A stretch of 15,249 nt of DNA, from positions 1-15,249 of the forward strand of contig JAGLDQ010000057.1 of assembly GCA_023145535.1 (NCBI GenBank), given 5' to 3'. Source of the stretch: Cocleimonas sp. (GTDB taxonomy: Bacteria > Pseudomonadota > Gammaproteobacteria > Thiotrichales > Thiotrichaceae). This document shows positions 1-6,912 of the stretch, one piece after another. The notes beneath the pieces are model-generated. The model worked only from the letters and a program-made list of their open reading frames with translations, was not told the origin of the DNA and did not search any database. Made by a program: the position numbers and the translations under genes. Within the stretch, counting starts at the first letter, position 1. Each line of letters starts with the position of its first letter.

Positions 1-31
1 ATCTAATCAGTCTAAAAAATAAATCATTACT

Positions 32-74
32 TTAGGACAAATAACAATAAATTAAACCGTGTTATTTGTCCTAA
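32..74. repeat. 15-bp perfect inverted repeat downstream of dsrE2
   Basis: Arms 32-46 and 60-74 are exact reverse complements around a 13-base loop. The repeat begins 15 bases past the stop codon of the minus-strand DsrE-like gene, so it would form a hairpin in that gene's 3' end. The stem is AT-rich, and on the minus strand a T-run occurs only about 11 bases after the stem, so it is an imperfect intrinsic terminator. It could instead be an mRNA-stabilising hairpin or an operator for a gene beyond the window edge. Confidence 0.6.
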
Positions 75-88
75 CTCTATTCTAAATA

Positions 89-556
89 TTAGATATATAA
101 ACAAATATCTGAATCACCAGCAAATTCAAAGAATGATGCCGCACCAACATAGTCAACATCATCAACAAACTCATTTGTATCCATTTCAAATAAGTCTACT
201 GTCATTTGGCACGCTAATAAGCGCACTTCTGCTTCTTGACAAAGATCACGTAACTCACCTAAATCAACAACCCCTTTGTCTTTCATTTTCTTTTTCATCA
301 TGACCGTCATCATACGCTGCATTCCTGGCAATGCTTGTAGCAATACGGGCATAGGCATGGGCATAGGCATACCTGGGTTACCTAATGATGATACCTGAAG
401 ATCCAAGTCTTTCTTTAATAATTGCAGACCGTAAAAGGTACAAAAAATCTCAGTGTCATAACCTAACGCAGAAGCAGTAGAAGCCAAAATAAAGGGAGGA
501 TATCCCCAGTCTAATGTACCTTTTGTTGCAATAATCGCTAATTTCTTTTCAGTCAT
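89..556 (-). CDS. DsrE/DsrF/DrsH-like family protein (DsrE2 type)
   Basis: A 155-residue protein of the DsrE2 (DrsE_2) family, small proteins thought to carry or relay sulfane sulfur, often beside TusA and rhodanese genes in sulfur oxidisers. Visible marks are the N-terminal beta strand KKLAIIATKGTLDW, a Pro-Met run at about residues 61-70, an oligomer-like PGMQRMM stretch near 78-84, and the family segment LLACQMT with Cys116, the expected sulfur-binding cysteine. Cys39 and Cys106 are also present. I chose the ATG at 556 because the family fold starts there and GAGA lies upstream; an in-frame start at 604 would add 16 residues with no family similarity. No tusA or rhodanese gene is next to it. 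It is separated from mnmE by a terminator, so it probably has its own promoter. Family assignment is firm; the physiological role is inference. Confidence 0.85.
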   Translation of the reverse strand: MTEKKLAIIATKGTLDWGYPPFILASTASALGYDTEIFCTFYGLQLLKKDLDLQVSSLGNPGMPMPMPMPVLLQALPGMQRMMTVMMKKKMKDKGVVDLGELRDLCQEAEVRLLACQMTVDLFEMDTNEFVDDVDYVGAASFFEFAGDSDICLYI

Positions 557-645
557 GTGTAGTCTCTCGGCCATGATATGCTTCATTAAGCTAGAACATA
601 TCAAATAAATAGTACCCTAACGGGGGAAAACCCTTCGAGTGTAAC

Positions 646-690
646 AGAAAAACCTAATATTAGGAAATACTGTATTAGGTGGTTTTTTCT
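646..690. terminator. Likely bidirectional intrinsic terminator after mnmE
   Basis: CCTAATA at 653-659 pairs with TATTAGG at 673-679, and flanking A5 and T6 runs sit on the two sides (647-652 and 683-688). Read on the minus strand the hairpin is followed by five T residues; read on the plus strand by six. It lies 129 bases beyond the mnmE stop and 90 bases before the dsrE2 start, so it probably ends the rpmH-rnpA-yidC-mnmE transcript. Confidence 0.6.
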
Positions 691-818
691 ACCCAACTTT
701 CAAAGACTTTCAAATAAAAATAGCTAAAAAGATGCAAGCGGTTTATGAGTATTCATTTCACTATCCAGTGCTGATCGACGTAGTTAGGGATGCTTTAGCG
801 CAGACAACTGAAATAACA

Positions 819-2159
819 CTACTTCCCGATACAAAAATTACTAAATATCTCCCCTAATAAATCATCTGGCGTATAACGCCCTGTAATCTGTCCTAAGGTG
901 TCTTGTGCTAGACGTAACTCTTCTGCCATTAATTCACCCGCATTAAATTCTTTTAGCTGAATTTCGGCATTATCAACGGCTTGCTGCGTTTCTTCTAGTG
1001 CTTGTAAATGACGACGACGGGCGATAAAACTGTCTTCAACTTCACTTTGATAGCCCATGCGTTGTTTTAATTCTTGTTTTAGCGCTGTAATACCTAACGC
1101 CTGTTTCGCCGAAATATACAGTTTGTTATTCCTTGATCCTGCGCTGATATTACTTAGGTCTATTTTATTATGTACTTGTAGGATTGGGAGTTTATGGGGG
1201 AGCTTCGCTAAAATATTTTGATTGTCTTTGCTATTTTTCTCTGTTTCATCAATGAGTAATAAAATCAGATCTGCTTTTTCTATTTCTTGCCAAGCCCGCT
1301 CTATACCAATTTTTTCTACGGGGTCGTCACTATCACGCAAACCAGCCGTATCAATAATATGGAGTGGCATACCATCCAAATTAATAGTCTCACGTAACAC
1401 GTCACGGGTCGTTCCTGCGACTTCCGTGACAATAGCTGTTTCACTGCCTGATAGGGCGTTTAATAGGCTGGATTTACCAGCATTGGGCTTACCTACAATG
1501 ACTAGTTGCATCCCTTCACGCAATAAACTGCCTTGCTTGGCTTTGTTGAAAATGGCTTTTAGTTGTTGTTTGATCCTTTCTAGACGATCTGTAACCGCTT
1601 TATCCGCGAGGAAGTCTATTTCTTCTTCAGGGAAGTCTAGGGCCGCCTCTACATAGACCCGTAGTTCGATTAACCCTTGTAGCAATTCATTAATAGCAGC
1701 GGAAAAATGCCCTTGCAGTGAGCGTAAGGCAGAACGAGCCGCTTGTTCAGAACTGCTATCAATTAGATCGGAAACAGCTTCTGCTTGCGCTAGATCCATT
1801 TTGTCATTGAGGAAAGCGCGTTCTGAAAATTCGCCCGGTCTTGCTAACCGTGCACCAAGTGCTAGGCAACGCTTTAATACCATATCCAAGACAATAGGGC
1901 CGCCATGTCCTTGAAACTCAATAACATGCTCACCGGTAAAGGAATGCGGTGCAGGAAAATAGATAGCGATGCCACTGTCTATTATTTCCTGCTGATCAGA
2001 CTTGAATTCAGTATAGATTGCTTTGCGTGGAGGAGGAGTACTGCCGAGTATTTTATTCGCTATTTTGGAACAAAGATTACCTGATACACGAATGATGCCG
2101 ACCCCACCGCGTCCTGCTGGGGTGGCTACTGCTACGATGGTGTCTTGGGGTGTTGTCAT
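819..2159 (-). CDS. mnmE: tRNA modification GTPase MnmE (TrmE)
   Basis: A 446-residue GTPase that with MnmG makes the 5-carboxymethylaminomethyl modification of wobble uridine in tRNAs, using a formyl-folate donor. The N-terminal folate-binding domain begins TIVAVATPAGRGGVGIIRVSG. The inserted G domain shows GKPNAGKS at residues 223-230, TTRD at about 250-253, DTAG at 270-273 and NKID at 331-334. The protein ends in the family's invariant CIGK, whose cysteine is essential in E. coli. The ATG at 2159 is preferred because conserved sequence starts there; an in-frame GTG at 2189 would add ten residues. Neither start has a clear Shine-Dalgarno sequence. It follows yidC after 152 bases, the usual gammaproteobacterial order. 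Its partner mnmG, often the next gene, is not in this window. Confidence 0.97.
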   Translation of the reverse strand: MTTPQDTIVAVATPAGRGGVGIIRVSGNLCSKIANKILGSTPPPRKAIYTEFKSDQQEIIDSGIAIYFPAPHSFTGEHVIEFQGHGGPIVLDMVLKRCLALGARLARPGEFSERAFLNDKMDLAQAEAVSDLIDSSSEQAARSALRSLQGHFSAAINELLQGLIELRVYVEAALDFPEEEIDFLADKAVTDRLERIKQQLKAIFNKAKQGSLLREGMQLVIVGKPNAGKSSLLNALSGSETAIVTEVAGTTRDVLRETINLDGMPLHIIDTAGLRDSDDPVEKIGIERAWQEIEKADLILLLIDETEKNSKDNQNILAKLPHKLPILQVHNKIDLSNISAGSRNNKLYISAKQALGITALKQELKQRMGYQSEVEDSFIARRRHLQALEETQQAVDNAEIQLKEFNAGELMAEELRLAQDTLGQITGRYTPDDLLGEIFSNFCIGK

Positions 2160-2286
2160 TTTTGGAACCAAAGAACAGAGTGAGTACACAGAAACTATTC
2201 ATACTATGCAGGGTAGGCCTAACCAAAGAGACCGACCCTACACAACTTATGCACAACAAACCCCTTGTATTTATCGATGACTGATT

Positions 2287-2312
2287 ATATATCTAACCAT
2301 GCTGAGATATAT
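2287..2312. repeat. 8-bp inverted repeat at the yidC stop codon
   Basis: ATATATCT at 2287-2294 pairs with AGATATAT at 2305-2312 around a 10-base loop, so yidC mRNA would fold a small AT-rich hairpin right at its stop. No T-run follows on the minus strand, so it is not a convincing terminator. A TATAAT on the minus strand (2289 down to 2284) overlaps one arm and could serve as a -10 for mnmE, but no good -35 is seen. Confidence 0.35.
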
Positions 2313-4024
2313 TAAGAATCCTTTTTAAGCAGTTTCTTTCCTAATGCAATCACGCTCGTGCTTTTTCCTGCTTCAATTTGATGCGTAATAAACCATTGTT
2401 GCGCGATAGAAAGGAGGTTATTCACTACCCAGTAAAGAACTAGGCCCGCGGGGAAGAAGAGGAACATCACCGTGAATACAATGGGTAAAAAAGCGAATAT
2501 TTTCTGCTGCATTGGATCCATTTGTGGTGGATTCAATTTTTGCTGGAAATACATACTCGCACCGAAAATCAATGGCAATATATAGAAGGGGTCAAGCACG
2601 GATAAATCTTGATACCAAGCCAACCATGGCGCTTGACGTAATTCTACACTTTCTATTAGCACCCAGTAAAGCCCCATAAAGACAGGCATCTGAATTAGCA
2701 TGGGTAAACAGCCCCCAAGTGGATTGATTTTTTCCTTACGGTAAAAATCCATCGTTGCTTTTTGCTTAGCCTGAGGGTCACCTTTGAAACGCTCATTTAA
2801 TTCTTTAATTTTCGGCGCGAGCTTTTTCATTTTTGCCATTGAGCGGTAGCTAATAGCAGAAGGGTAAAAGAAAACGATTTTAATCAGCAAAGTAACAAGG
2901 ATAATTGTCCAGCCCCAGTTACCAACAACATTATGAATAGATTGCATAATCCAAAATAATGGCTTAGAAACAAAGCTAAACACACCATAATCTACGGTTA
3001 GATCAAGACCATGTGATATTTTTTCTAGCTCTGCCTGATTTTTTGGCCCTACATAAAACTGGTTGCTAAAAACACCTTTTGTTCCCGTTGCAATCTGCTG
3101 TTGTGGGGATTTAACACCCATGATATAGCGACTATCTTTCTGGATATAGTTGGTGTAGTAAGTGTTCTTTTCTTCTTTTGGTGGAATCCATGCACTAACA
3201 AAATAATGCTCTAGCATCGCCGCCCAACCACCTTGAATCACATTGCTTAGTTTTTCATCCTCCATATCAGAAAAACTTATTTTTTCATATTTTTCATTAT
3301 AGTACGCGGCACCCACATAGGCCTGTATACCCATCATCATCCCACCTGATGAATTGTTGACACCATGGGTTAATTGCTGATAGTTATTACCTTTCCAGAT
3401 GATACCACTTTGATTATCAACTTCTTGATCAACCCCAACGAGGAAACTTCCTTCCTTAAAGGTAAAGCGTTTAGTAACGGTAATACCTTTTCCGTTTGTC
3501 CATGTCAGTGGAACAACTAATTCTGTACTGCCATCAAGCAGTTCATAACGACTTTGGGGGGAGCTGAATTGTGCATAATGATTTGGGGCTAGCCCTTTCG
3601 CGGTACTAATAAGACCAGATTGTGCTGCATAAGCTTTAGCACGATCCAACACACGTATGGGATGATCTTTTTCTTCTAAGCTAACGGGATAGGTTAATAA
3701 ATCCGCCTGAAGAATCGAACCACCTTCCGTACTGATAATAATATCAAGCACATCCGTTCTAACATGTATTTCACTGGTTTTAGCGGCTGGTGCAACGTCT
3801 GTTGGCACTGCTTCTGTTGATGCGGCTGGTGCTGTAGCAACCCCTTCTGGAATATCCAATCTATCCGAAGTACCATTAGTACCCGTAGGAATATTTTGCG
3901 TCGTTGCAGTGCTAGTGGCTTCTGTAAGTACAGGCTTGGGCGCATGATCTTCCATCCATGCCATCCAAATTAAATAGCTTAGAAACAGCAGGGCGAAATA
4001 CAAAAGGGGACGTTGTTGATCCAT
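2312..4024 (-). CDS. yidC: Membrane protein insertase YidC (Oxa1 family)
   Basis: A 570-residue inner-membrane insertase that inserts and folds membrane proteins alone or with SecYEG. It has the long Gram-negative form (E. coli 548). Residues 5-24 form the first membrane segment. A Thr/Ala/Pro-rich stretch (about 30-85) leads to the periplasmic beta domain (to about 345). The insertase core spans about 353-548, with PLFWIMQSIHNVVGNWGW, the cytoplasmic hairpin SMAKMKKLAPKI near 395-406, NPLGGCLPMLIQMPVF near 434-449 and FFPAGLVLYWVVNN near 523-536. The tail is basic (KKLLKKDS), as expected for ribosome contact. AAGGA eleven bases upstream of the ATG supports the start. It lies 74 bases after rnpA with no yidD between, and is probably cotranscribed with rpmH and rnpA. 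Confidence 0.97.
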   Translation of the reverse strand: MDQQRPLLYFALLFLSYLIWMAWMEDHAPKPVLTEATSTATTQNIPTGTNGTSDRLDIPEGVATAPAASTEAVPTDVAPAAKTSEIHVRTDVLDIIISTEGGSILQADLLTYPVSLEEKDHPIRVLDRAKAYAAQSGLISTAKGLAPNHYAQFSSPQSRYELLDGSTELVVPLTWTNGKGITVTKRFTFKEGSFLVGVDQEVDNQSGIIWKGNNYQQLTHGVNNSSGGMMMGIQAYVGAAYYNEKYEKISFSDMEDEKLSNVIQGGWAAMLEHYFVSAWIPPKEEKNTYYTNYIQKDSRYIMGVKSPQQQIATGTKGVFSNQFYVGPKNQAELEKISHGLDLTVDYGVFSFVSKPLFWIMQSIHNVVGNWGWTIILVTLLIKIVFFYPSAISYRSMAKMKKLAPKIKELNERFKGDPQAKQKATMDFYRKEKINPLGGCLPMLIQMPVFMGLYWVLIESVELRQAPWLAWYQDLSVLDPFYILPLIFGASMYFQQKLNPPQMDPMQQKIFAFLPIVFTVMFLFFPAGLVLYWVVNNLLSIAQQWFITHQIEAGKSTSVIALGKKLLKKDS

Positions 4025-4098
4025 TATCTATCCTTGAAAAAGGCAATTAATACTATATGCAGGGAATCTTGGGGTTAACAAACAGAATTCAATAACCG

Positions 4099-4455
4099 TT
4101 ATTCAGTAAGTTTCTTCTGCATATAGCGCCATTGATTTTCTAGCTGTTGCAATATCTGCTCATTTGTCAGCTTAGTCGCGGAAGGGCGGCACATGGCAAT
4201 TATATCGATAGGGGGAAGTTGATGCTGTCTGTTTCTAAAACTTTCGCGAAGCAGACGTTTGATGCGATTACGATCAACCGCACGTTTGGCGCTTTTTTTG
4301 GCAATGGCTAAACCTAAACGAGGATGACCCTGATCGTTTAACCTGACTAATAGTGTCAATGATTGATTACCAAACCGACGCGCATCAGCAAATACATGAC
4401 TGTATTGTTCCGCAGTCAGTAATCGAAGCTTCCTTGAGAAAGTGTGCCCTAACAT
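4099..4455 (-). CDS. rnpA: Ribonuclease P protein component
   Basis: The 118-residue protein subunit of RNase P, which helps the catalytic RNA bind precursor tRNA and remove its 5' leader. The family core is clear: an N-terminal LRLLTAEQYSHVF, GHPRLGLAIAKK near residues 43-54, and the RNR signature in AVDRNRIKRLLRESFR (R62, N63, R64). Length and N-terminus match E. coli RnpA. The ATG has no evident Shine-Dalgarno sequence within 20 bases, so expression may depend on coupling to rpmH, whose stop is 59 bases upstream; that is inference. It belongs to the rpmH-rnpA-yidC-mnmE transcript. Confidence 0.96.
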   Translation of the reverse strand: MLGHTFSRKLRLLTAEQYSHVFADARRFGNQSLTLLVRLNDQGHPRLGLAIAKKSAKRAVDRNRIKRLLRESFRNRQHQLPPIDIIAMCRPSATKLTNEQILQQLENQWRYMQKKLTE

Positions 4456-4514
4456 GATTGAGCGCTGTGAGGGGTTAACATTTTCACGAGAATTCTCTCT
4501 GCCTAACTAAATAC

Positions 4515-4649
4515 TTAAGGGGTAAGACGAGCACGACCTTTTGCACGGCGCGCTTTGATTACCTTACGTCCACCGACAGTACGCATACGTGAGCGAAAAC
4601 CATGGGTGCGCTTGCGCTTAAGATTACTGGGTTGGAATGTTCTTTTCAT
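4515..4649 (-). CDS. rpmH: 50S ribosomal protein L34
   Basis: A 44-residue, extremely basic ribosomal protein of the large subunit. Translation gives MKRTFQPSNL, then KRKRTHGFRSRMRT, VGGRKVIKARRAKG and RARLTP, which is the near-invariant bacterial L34 sequence. AGG lies about twelve bases before the ATG. A strong promoter is 77-105 bases upstream and rnpA follows after 59 bases, the order found at most bacterial origins. Confidence 0.98.
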   Translation of the reverse strand: MKRTFQPSNLKRKRTHGFRSRMRTVGGRKVIKARRAKGRARLTP

Positions 4650-4725
4650 GACTTATACCTAAAATAATGCGTAGTTACTTAGCTCTGACATATCTCTAAA
4701 AATATTACGGAGCGAAAGGGCGTGA

Positions 4726-4754
4726 AAAATAGTCTAACAACGAGCTATTGTCAA
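4726..4754 (-). promoter_or_regulatory. Sigma-70-type promoter for the rpmH operon
   Basis: On the minus strand a perfect TTGACA (4754 to 4749) is followed by a 17-base spacer and TATTTT (4731 to 4726), a 4 of 6 match to the -10 consensus. The expected start near 4719 gives a leader of about 70 bases. The bases just after the -10 (TCACGCCC) are GC-rich, as at growth-rate-controlled promoters of translation genes; that last point is inference. Confidence 0.7.
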
Positions 4755-4950
4755 CTGTTTTGGTCGCTATATCCAATATCTGCACTATTAACAAATAACC
4801 TAACGATCAGAGTGTAATCCTAGTTAAAACAAGATAATGCCACCGAAAAATTCTAAAATCACATAAAACAATGGTATAAATAACCCTATTTATCAATCTG
4901 TTATAATTTCAAAACACTTTTTTATTTTACCTGATAGTAATTTATTTACT

Positions 4951-4959
4951 TGTGGATAA
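4951..4959 (-). promoter_or_regulatory. DnaA box upstream of dnaA
   Basis: TGTGGATAA is the exact reverse complement of the consensus box TTATCCACA. It is the only good box I see in the rpmH-dnaA gap and lies about 180 bases before the dnaA -35. It could support autoregulation of dnaA or act as the second half of a bipartite origin. Confidence 0.65.
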
Positions 4960-5135
4960 GTATCACTTTGAAGTACTATTGACCTTTCAAGACAGTATCA
5001 TCTCAACGACCACCTACAAAAAACATCAACGACATAATCTTCCTCATAGGTATAACATTTACTACGGGACGAGTGTCAAATTAGAGCAACCCGTTTAAAA
5101 CGACTATTTAAACTTATACTTTCCTACTCCCTTAA

Positions 5136-5164
5136 TTTTGCTCTATAAACTAGCAATTTATAAT
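5136..5164 (+). promoter_or_regulatory. Promoter for dnaA
   Basis: A perfect -10 TATAAT at 5159-5164 is preceded, after 17 bases, by TTTTGC at 5136-5141, a weak -35. The predicted start near 5171 gives an mRNA leader of about 110 bases. The last two bases of the -10 are also the first two of an inverted-repeat arm. Confidence 0.5.
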
Positions 5165-5224
5165 GGGTAGCGTTAGTGATTTACGCTAGTTTTGCTTATC
5201 CTATCGTAAATTATCTCTACCCAT
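5163..5224 (+). repeat. Nested inverted repeats in the dnaA leader
   Basis: Three exact pairings overlap here: ATGGGTAG (5163-5170) with CTACCCAT (5217-5224); TAGCGT (5168-5173) with ACGCTA (5183-5188); and ATTTACG (5179-5185) with CGTAAAT (5205-5211). The last two share bases and cannot form together, so the leader could switch between alternative folds. No known RNA regulator class is recognised. Confidence 0.45.
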
Positions 5225-5283
5225 AACAGCCATAAAAAATAGACTGTATTCTTAAAAAACCCATCAATAAGGAATATTGAATA

Positions 5284-6660
5284 ATGCTCTGGCAACAATG
5301 TTTAAAACACCTAGAACAAGAGCTTCCAGATCAGGAGATCAACACATGGTTGCGCACACTCCATGGTACTCACCATGATGATGCACTGTTCCTACTTGCC
5401 CCTAATGAATTTGTATTAGAACATGTGCGTGATCATCACTTAGAGAGAATTAGCGAGTGCGCTCGCACTATTACAACGAATAACTCAACACAAGTTTTTA
5501 TACAAATTGGCTCTTCTGCACCGATTGTAAACACAAAAATAGATCAACCTGTCCCACCAACTGACCTGCTACCTCTGCTAGATAGACCTCCATTTTCAAC
5601 AAATACCTCCGAGCCTATCAATGTAAAGCATTTATTTACCAACAATCTTAATGTGAGTATGACCTTTGACAACTTTGTTGAGGGTAAATCAAACCAGTTA
5701 AGTCGAGCCTCTTCACTACAGGTTGGTGAAAACCCTGGTCTATCCTATAACCCATTATTTATTTATGGCAGTTCAGGATTGGGAAAAACACATTTGATGC
5801 ATGCGATTGGTAACCATATTCTGGAAAATGACCCCAATGCACATGTTGTTTATCTTACCTCTGAGAATTTTGTTAACGATTTAGTGAGTGCACTACGTAA
5901 TAATCAAATCAATGAATTTAAGACGTTTTATCGCAGTGCTGATGCGTTATTAATTGACGACATACAGTTTTTTGCTGGTAAAACACGCTCAATGGAGGAA
6001 TTCTTTCATACCTTTAACACGCTACTAGAAGGGCAAAAACAAATCATACTCACCAGTGATAAATACCCACGCAATGTAGATGGTATTGATGACCGTTTGC
6101 GTACTCGCTTAAATTCAGGTTTGTCCGTTTCTATTGACCCGCCTGATCTGGAAACAAGAGTTGCCATCCTACGTAAAAAAGCAGAAAGCTTTTCGTTAGT
6201 CCTCCCAAATGATGTATCTTTTTTCATTGCAGAGCGCTTTAAATCAAATGTACGTGATTTGGAAGGCGCGTTAAAAAAGGTAATTGCAACGCTACGTTTA
6301 CGCAAAAAGACAGAAGTAACGCTTAATTTTGTACATGATGCATTACGTGATCAGTTAGCCAACCAGGCTAAACTGATTACGATGGAAAGTATTAAAAAAA
6401 CGGTCGCACAGCATTATAATATACGGGTATCTGATCTTAACTCACCTCGTCGTACTCGCACAATAGCTCGCCCACGTCAGATAGCAATGTCATTAACTAA
6501 GGAGTTGACGACTCATAGCTATCCTGAAATAGGCAATAATTTTGGTGGTAGAGATCATACAACCGTCATGCATGCTTGCAAAAAAGTGATTGAATTACGC
6601 TATACAGACCCGCAAATTGAAGAAGGTTATAATATACTTCATCGCATTCTAACCTGTTGA
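5284..6660 (+). CDS. dnaA: Chromosomal replication initiator protein DnaA
   Basis: A 458-residue AAA+ ATPase that binds DnaA boxes, melts the origin and loads DnaB helicase. Domain I (about 1-75) starts LWQQCLKHLEQELP like E. coli; a loose linker follows to about 118. Domain III has Walker A GSSGLGKT (162-169), Walker B LLIDD (222-226), sensor I ILTSD and the box VII segment RLRTRLNSGL (271-280), keeping both arginines (R271, R275, the latter the arginine finger). Domain IV ends with the DNA-binding signature GGRDHTTVMH (421-430). AAGGA ten bases before the ATG supports the start. Oddity: box VII has LNSG where most relatives have FGWG or similar, so the usual Phe and Trp are lost. dnaN follows after a 252-base gap with a DnaA-box cluster, which may also affect dnaN expression. 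Confidence 0.98.
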   Translation: MLWQQCLKHLEQELPDQEINTWLRTLHGTHHDDALFLLAPNEFVLEHVRDHHLERISECARTITTNNSTQVFIQIGSSAPIVNTKIDQPVPPTDLLPLLDRPPFSTNTSEPINVKHLFTNNLNVSMTFDNFVEGKSNQLSRASSLQVGENPGLSYNPLFIYGSSGLGKTHLMHAIGNHILENDPNAHVVYLTSENFVNDLVSALRNNQINEFKTFYRSADALLIDDIQFFAGKTRSMEEFFHTFNTLLEGQKQIILTSDKYPRNVDGIDDRLRTRLNSGLSVSIDPPDLETRVAILRKKAESFSLVLPNDVSFFIAERFKSNVRDLEGALKKVIATLRLRKKTEVTLNFVHDALRDQLANQAKLITMESIKKTVAQHYNIRVSDLNSPRRTRTIARPRQIAMSLTKELTTHSYPEIGNNFGGRDHTTVMHACKKVIELRYTDPQIEEGYNILHRILTC

Positions 6661-6912
6661 TATAGGGTTGGGTATAAACCTGTGGATAACCTGTTAATAA
6701 CCCGTGGATAACAATGGGATAACTTCACATTTAGATCGCAGATTAGACTTATTCACATATAATCCACAGGTTATCCCATGCTTATCCACATACTTATCCA
6801 GTCAATATTTTACTATAAGCTATTAATATCTATGAACTACTCCGACTTATCCACAAAATAGTGCGTCCCCTACTACTACTACTAAACTATACTATATAAA
6901 CAAAGAAATAAT
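6661..6912. other. oriC: Probable oriC: DnaA-box cluster between dnaA and dnaN
   Basis: Exact or consensus DnaA boxes (TTATNCACA) occur at 6681-6689 (minus), 6749-6757 (plus), 6782-6790 (plus) and 6847-6855 (plus). One-mismatch boxes lie at 6703-6711 (minus) and 6760-6768 (plus), and a two-mismatch box at 6794-6802. Such density in 175 bases is far above chance. The cluster is followed by a GC-rich patch, a CTA-triplet run and the AT-rich stretch to the dnaN start. Genes on both sides read away from it. Together this is a complete-looking unwinding origin, although some gammaproteobacteria use the rpmH-dnaA gap instead. Confidence 0.75.
6847..6884 (+). promoter_or_regulatory. Basal unwinding module: DnaA box, GC-rich patch, DnaA-trio
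   Basis: A perfect DnaA box (6847-6855) is followed by a GC-rich GTGCGTCCC and five uninterrupted CTA triplets (6870-6884); AACTATACTATATAA then leads into the AT-rich dnaN leader. On the complementary strand the triplets read 3'-GAT-5' repeats, the DnaA-trio to which a DnaA filament binds single-stranded DNA in Bacillus subtilis. Order and spacing match that module, and its position between dnaA and dnaN is also the same. Confidence 0.7.

Larger units (their letters stand above)
4650..5283. other. rpmH-dnaA intergenic region, AT-rich, no gene
   Basis: 634 bases between the divergent rpmH and dnaA genes, with no credible coding sequence. It holds the rpmH promoter (4726-4754), one perfect DnaA box (4951-4959), a dnaA promoter (5136-5164) and a structured dnaA leader (5163-5224). 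The stretch 4840-4950 is very AT-rich. In Pseudomonas-type chromosomes the origin lies in this gap with several DnaA boxes. Here I find only one box, so I think the functional origin is on the other side of dnaA, although a bipartite origin using both gaps is possible. Confidence 0.6.

Noticed and set aside
345..374. Pro-Met run in the DsrE-like gene as a sign of slippage or pseudogenisation
   Set aside because: A Pro/Met-rich segment at this point is typical of the family and the frame is intact on both sides.
557..604. Longer N-terminus of the DsrE-like protein starting at 604
   Set aside because: The 16 extra residues lack family similarity; the conserved fold begins at the ATG at 556.
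732..857. Plus-strand 41-codon open frame between the terminator and the mnmE 3' end
   Set aside because: It overlaps the mnmE tail antisense, has no recognisable similarity and only a poor ribosome-binding site.
1222..1656. Plus-strand open frame inside mnmE
   Set aside because: It is antisense to the conserved G domain of mnmE and resembles no protein family; a shadow of the real gene.
2208..2241. AGGGT and ACCCT inverted pair upstream of mnmE
   Set aside because: Interrupted stem with mismatches and no T-run on either strand; no regulatory class recognised.
4488..4497. Palindrome GAGAATTCTC between rpmH and rnpA
   Set aside because: Ten bases, no T-run and no known operator match; expected occasionally by chance.
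4902..4907. TATAAT on the plus strand in the rpmH-dnaA gap
   Set aside because: No acceptable -35 at 15-19 bases upstream in very AT-rich DNA; the TATAAT at 5159 is better placed for dnaA.
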